From contig CALCII010000011.1 in assembly GCA_937907395.1 (NCBI GenBank), forward strand, positions 310,001 through 374,000: a stretch of DNA of 64,000 nt, written 5' to 3'. A model generated the notes under the pieces. It was not told where the DNA came from and ran no database searches. It saw nothing but the letters and a program-made list of their open reading frames with translations. Positions 60,547 to 64,000 of the stretch are shown in pieces; position 1 is the first letter of the stretch, and each line of letters starts with the position of its first letter. Origin of the DNA: an uncultured Chitinophagaceae bacterium (GTDB lineage Bacteria > Bacteroidota > Bacteroidia > Chitinophagales > Chitinophagaceae). The position numbers and the translations under genes were made by a program.

Positions 60547-60945
60547 CTAATTCCTCAGTTTATAAAACAGATACGGTGTAATTGCCACCCAAATAGGAAT
60601 CAAAACCCAGAGCCTTCCTTTAACAATATTATAGTCGTGTAATAGTGTCTCCCATGAATTACCACGGTATCGGCCAAACCCGAATTCAAATAGCAATGTA
60701 AGTACTACCCACATCAAGCCGATGAGTAATGCATTTAAAGAAGAACCCGGGGGAATCTTTATTACAACAAAATGAATGTAAATCGAAAAAAACAGGAGCA
60801 GGGTGATGGTAGAAAGCTGGTGTGCTGTTAACTCACCTGTAAACTTCCTGAACACAAACTCACGAAGTGTTCCGTTCAGAATAGCAATGAATAACATAGG
60901 AAACCACAGCAGCAGGTATTTTGTGAAAACTGACATACGATTCAT
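60547..60945 (-). CDS. Small polytopic membrane protein, unknown
   Basis: 132 residues, four hydrophobic helices (TKYLLLWFPMLFIAILNG, TLLLFFSIYIHFVVI, NALLIGLMWVVLTLLFEFGF, LWVLIPIWVAITPYLFYKL). The loop GRYRGNSWETLLHDYNIVKG is hydrophilic. No family recognised; its 3' end lies directly against a truncated REP-like copy. Confidence 0.65.
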   Translation of the reverse strand: MNRMSVFTKYLLLWFPMLFIAILNGTLREFVFRKFTGELTAHQLSTITLLLFFSIYIHFVVIKIPPGSSLNALLIGLMWVVLTLLFEFGFGRYRGNSWETLLHDYNIVKGRLWVLIPIWVAITPYLFYKLRN

Positions 60946-61029
60946 TTTTGCACCTGCGAACCTAATGTGGCAGCGATGTCATTTTTTTGCATGGCAATCA
61001 TACAACGAAATGAGAGTCATCATGAAAGT

Positions 61030-61665
61030 TCATTCTCTATCTAATTGTAATGCCAGGTTCAGCAGATAATCCCGCCCATCTTCTTTTGCCAGTTGAATAT
61101 AATGCGGAAGCTGAGTAGATTCAATTCTGTTCAATGCATTCAGTACAGCCATGCGTTGGTATTCATTGTTGTTACCAAAGAGCGTTCGGTTCCAGAACAA
61201 CGATGCATATTGTTCCACTTTTGCAGAATTGATTGTTGTCAGCTCCATCAGTGCACGTCGGCTAACATACTCGTCTTCATCTGTTACCATTGCTTCAACT
61301 AAAAATGCGGCAGCTTGTTTATTGCTCAGCCGGTGAAGTTCGGTAACCAATTGCCATTTGCTGTGGCTGGTTCCGTGTTGTAATGAATATTCTGTTAATA
61401 CAAGTAATGCCTCTTCGGTAAGATTTGCTGCCAGTATGCTACTGTCATTGTCTCTTGCTATGATGTACAATAATTCATCCTTCTCTTCTTTGCTCCATTG
61501 CAACGGTTGAGATTGAGCAAGAAACGAGTGAAAGGAAGTATAGATTTCATCCCATTCTTCATACTCCGCTTCCCACTCTCCATACAATTCATCCTGCTGC
61601 AAAGAATAATGTTCCGATGCCCATTGTTTGAATTGATTGATATGTGTGAAGAGGGAGGATAGCAT
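61030..61665 (-). CDS. HEAT-repeat-like protein, 211 residues
   Basis: Helical pairs of HEAT type are visible: EEALLVLTEYSLQHGTSHSK, NKQAAAFLVEAMVTDEDEYV, RRALMELTTINSAKVEQYAS and YQRMAVLNALNRIESTQLPH. An acidic, aromatic N-terminus precedes them. HEAT proteins are scaffolds. The gene is a single unit. Confidence 0.75.
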   Translation of the reverse strand: MLSSLFTHINQFKQWASEHYSLQQDELYGEWEAEYEEWDEIYTSFHSFLAQSQPLQWSKEEKDELLYIIARDNDSSILAANLTEEALLVLTEYSLQHGTSHSKWQLVTELHRLSNKQAAAFLVEAMVTDEDEYVSRRALMELTTINSAKVEQYASLFWNRTLFGNNNEYQRMAVLNALNRIESTQLPHYIQLAKEDGRDYLLNLALQLDRE

Positions 61666-61745
61666 AACTAAAGATATTGATAGTATTGTAGACCAAGAGT
61701 TACTATTGGGATGAAATTGGTATTAGATTAAAAAAACAAAATCTT

Positions 61746-62176
61746 TCATTCTTGCTGTTTAAAAAACAAATCATTATGTAATTTTTTCCAATATTCTTTT
61801 GATAATATACCTATATAAAATCTGAAAGATAGTATTGTGTGTAGGATGAACCATAAAAACATAACCGGATTGCCAAAATAAAACAACAAACTTGATTCAC
61901 TATTCCCAAAAGAAAGGAATGTTTTGAGTATACCTATATCAAACGATATTATCCCAAATGCTGCTATAAGAGTTGTGGCTCCTGTAAGTAAAACACCGCC
62001 TGATGATTTTTAGTAAATAAAAGAATTATAAGAACCAGAAATACAAGTCCGAGATAGTGCTGCCATTTAATTACAACATGGTGATTAAACATATGAATAC
62101 AGCTAAAAGCAGCTGTAATAATCAAAATCACCAATGGAATCAGATCAATTATCTGCTTTCTTGTCAAAAGTTTCAT
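61746..62176 (-). pseudogene. Membrane protein with a frameshift in a poly-A run
   Basis: The start frame encodes MKLLTRKQIIDLIPLVILII and two more hydrophobic parts up to VFLVLIILLFTKN, then leaves frame. Another frame on the same strand continues SGGVLLTGATTLIAAFGIIS, then FLWFILHTILSFRFYIGILS and ends LHNDLFFKQQE. The junction is a run of five A (T on the + strand) at 62007-62011; a sixth A would restore a single protein of about 143 residues with four helices. It is either a decayed gene or a homopolymer sequencing error. No clear family. Confidence 0.75.
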
Positions 62177-62349
62177 AAGAGTGTGCAACTTTTATTAAAA
62201 ATAAGTGAGTTTGTTTACATATTAGTTCTGAAAAAAGCGCTGCATTTATTTTATACTTTTACCTTTTTACTTTTTTTCCGCAACCGTTTCATCTGCAATT
62301 GTTTCATTTCCGCTCTATTTCCTAACTTCCCCGTATAAATTGTTTGCCC

Positions 62350-63396
62350 ATGATACGTAGCAGGATTGCAGGTATTGGAAAGTATGTGCCCGCACAAATA
62401 GTAACCAACCAGGATCTCACCAAATACATGGATACCTCCGATGAATGGATACAGGAACGAACCGGTATCCAGGAGCGCCGCTATGCGCATCGTACAAATG
62501 AAACCACTACCACTATGGGCGTGGAAGCGGCACGTATTGCCATTGAACGGGCAGGAATTACTCCGGCTGATGTGGATTTTATTGTTTTTGCCACACTAAG
62601 CCCCGATTATTATTTCCCCGGTTGTGGCGTGTTGTTGCAACGGGCCATGAAAATGAAACAAGTGGGAGCGCTTGATGTCCGTAACCAGTGCAGTGGATTT
62701 GTGTATGCCCTAAGTGTTGCCGATCAGTTTATCAAATCCGGCATGTATAAAAACATATTGGTAGTAGGGGCAGAGAAACATTCTTTTGGACTCGATTTCT
62801 CCACCCGTGGCCGTAATGTGAGTGTGATTTTTGGTGATGGTGCAGGAGCTGTGGTGCTCCAACCTACCGATGATACGAACCGTGGCATCTTAAGTACCCA
62901 TCTTCACAGCGATGGTGCCGATGCAGAAATCCTGGCCATGTACAATCCCGGTACACACGCCAACTATTGGAAAGAAAACCTGGCCTCTTTTAATGAAGGG
63001 GAAATGGGCGATATGTTCATGAGCCATGAAATGATTGACAACGCCCAGTTGTTTCCCAATATGGACGGTCCCGCTGTATTCAAAACAGCCGTGGTGAAAT
63101 TTCCTGAAGTAATCATGGAGGCATTACAAACAAACGGATACCAACCATCCGATCTTCGTTTACTCGTTCCGCACCAGGCCAATCTTCGTATTGCCCAGTT
63201 TGTGCAGCAGAAGCTGAAGCTGAGCGATGAACAGGTCTATAACAATATTCAGAAATACGGTAACACAACTGCCGCATCTGTACCCATCGCTTTATGTGAA
63301 GCCTATGAAATGGGGAAGCTGAAGGAGGGTGATCTTGTTTGTCTGGCTGCTTTCGGCAGTGGATTCACCTGGGCCAGCGCTTTGTTGAAATGGTAA
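62350..63396 (+). CDS. fabH: 3-oxoacyl-ACP synthase III
   Basis: 348 residues from ATG 62350 (MIRSRIAGIGKYVPAQIVTN). The active-site Cys is in NQCSGFVYALSVADQ, the His in VPHQANLRIA and the Asn in KYGNTTAASVPIAL. FSTRGRNVSVIFGDGAGAVV supports the family. The enzyme starts fatty-acid synthesis by condensing an acyl-CoA with malonyl-ACP. An upstream in-frame TTG adds two residues. The lipid kinase follows 37 bp later, so both may be lipid-related. Confidence 0.95.
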   Translation: MIRSRIAGIGKYVPAQIVTNQDLTKYMDTSDEWIQERTGIQERRYAHRTNETTTTMGVEAARIAIERAGITPADVDFIVFATLSPDYYFPGCGVLLQRAMKMKQVGALDVRNQCSGFVYALSVADQFIKSGMYKNILVVGAEKHSFGLDFSTRGRNVSVIFGDGAGAVVLQPTDDTNRGILSTHLHSDGADAEILAMYNPGTHANYWKENLASFNEGEMGDMFMSHEMIDNAQLFPNMDGPAVFKTAVVKFPEVIMEALQTNGYQPSDLRLLVPHQANLRIAQFVQQKLKLSDEQVYNNIQKYGNTTAASVPIALCEAYEMGKLKEGDLVCLAAFGSGFTWASALLKW

Positions 63397-63419
63397 GAGG
63401 AGTTTCACATTTCTTCCGA

Positions 63420-63427
63420 TAGATTTG
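63420..63427 (+). promoter_or_regulatory. -7 box of the lipid kinase gene
   Basis: TAGATTTG, 6 bp before the ATG at 63434; the message would be leaderless or nearly so. Confidence 0.5.
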
Positions 63428-63433
63428 CAATTC

Positions 63434-64000
63434 ATGCAACGTCGCTTTGTTTTTTTAATCAACCCCCGTTCGGGTGTGCAGAAAGGCCCTTCGCTTCAGA
63501 AATTAATTGAAGAGAAGTGCATAGCTGCAGGTATTCCATTTGAAATAGCGGCCACTGCTGCTGATGGAAATTACAACTGGCTTTGCGAAAAAATCAAAGC
63601 AGAACAGATCACAGATGTGATTGTATGTGGCGGCGATGGTACCATCAGTGCCGTGGTGGCAGGCATACGTAACACAGATGTAAATGTGGGAATTGTGCCC
63701 CGTGGCTCCGGGAACGGACTGGCACTGGCGGCCGGTATTTCCACCAACCCGGAGAAAGCGTTAGATAAAATTATTAACGGTTATGCGTCACCGGTAGATG
63801 CCTTCCTGGTGAACGGACATTTTTCATGTATGCTCAGCGGACTTGGATTTGATGCACAGGTGGCGCATGATTTCGACCGGCAGCAGAAAAGGGGATTCTG
63901 GAAATATGCTCAACTCACGTTTGAACATTTTTTAAAAATAAAAACCTATCCTTTTTACCTCGAGGCCGATGAATGCAAACAAGCTGTGGATGCCTATTTC
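63434..64000 (+). CDS. Diacylglycerol kinase-family lipid kinase, 5' part
   Basis: The frame from ATG 63434 runs off the right edge (about 189 residues seen). MQRRFVFLINPRSGVQKGPS, then VIVCGGDGTISAVVAGI (nucleotide motif GGDGT) and GIVPRGSGNGLALAAGIS match the DagK/YegS/BmrU family, which phosphorylates diacylglycerol or related lipids. VDAFLVNGHFSCMLSGLGFD begins the second domain. It is preceded by a -7 box and fabH. Confidence 0.92.
   Translation, partial: MQRRFVFLINPRSGVQKGPSLQKLIEEKCIAAGIPFEIAATAADGNYNWLCEKIKAEQITDVIVCGGDGTISAVVAGIRNTDVNVGIVPRGSGNGLALAAGISTNPEKALDKIINGYASPVDAFLVNGHFSCMLSGLGFDAQVAHDFDRQQKRGFWKYAQLTFEHFLKIKTYPFYLEADECKQAVDAYF

Overview
The window looks like a chromosome segment from a member of the Bacteroidota, most likely the Chitinophagaceae (inference). 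The grounds are type IX secretion (T9SS) sorting domains, a PorP/SprF protein, -7 boxes of the form TAnnTTTG, mostly weak Shine-Dalgarno sequences, and many genes familiar from that group: DUF4846, DUF3127, an AI-2E exporter, a CcoI-type ATPase and a small RRM protein. Genes lie on both strands in short operons. There is no rRNA, CRISPR array or intact transposon; one tRNA-Phe is present.

Layout. 1-5.9 kb: a T9SS locus with the 3' part of a large adhesin made of 69-residue repeats, a PorP/SprF protein and an OmpA/PD40 lipoprotein-like protein. 6-9.4 kb: a WYL regulator embedded in repeat-rich DNA, with a 95-bp tandem array, REP-like palindromes and a CACAGAGACAC inverted repeat. This stretch also holds a DUF192-like gene and a 27-codon membrane peptide with its own terminator. 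9.4-15.1 kb: unknown membrane proteins, then a worn defence island. It contains an HsdR/HsdM deletion chimera, an Mrr endonuclease, an unknown protein, and a UvrD-like helicase with an embedded nuclease motif. 15.1-17.1 kb: tRNA-Phe and a Fic enzyme with twin palindromic operators. 17.4-25 kb: a secreted metzincin protease, a Nudix-type regulator divergent from a sodium/solute symporter, and a cyclase-family lipoprotein.

25-33.6 kb is the most interesting part: a DUF3127 and a DUF4846 gene followed by a tight operon. The operon encodes a SpeD/SpeH-like pyruvoyl decarboxylase with Ser in place of the catalytic Cys, a zinc-ribbon/DUF4178 membrane protein, a 57-residue membrane peptide and a DUF350 protein. 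It continues with a membrane-anchored spermidine-synthase-like enzyme, a Tat-exported FAD amine oxidoreductase and a histidine-rich polytopic membrane protein. Together they suggest a membrane-associated polyamine-type modification pathway of unknown product.

33.6-41.7 kb: RecQ; arabinose-5-phosphate isomerase and mannose-1-phosphate guanylyltransferase (surface sugar precursors); a tiny lipoprotein; a glycosyltransferase; an MNT/HEPN toxin-antitoxin pair with a frameshifted toxin; and an EamA exporter. 41.9-51.2 kb: a CcoI-like copper ATPase, a LOG-family protein, a flavin-binding protein, a universal stress protein, a MarR regulator, an AI-2E exporter and a radical SAM/SPASM protein. 51.3-64 kb: MarR plus acyl-CoA dehydrogenase, a cell-wall amidase, a Ca-type P-ATPase, an RRM protein, an AhpD-like protein, an orphan KorB and a second REP-like array. 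The window closes with a frameshifted membrane gene, FabH and the start of a lipid kinase.

Coordinates of starts follow the first ATG that fits a signal peptide, promoter or neighbour; many earlier in-frame TTG/GTG codons were passed over. All family names come from reading the translated sequence by eye, without database searches.
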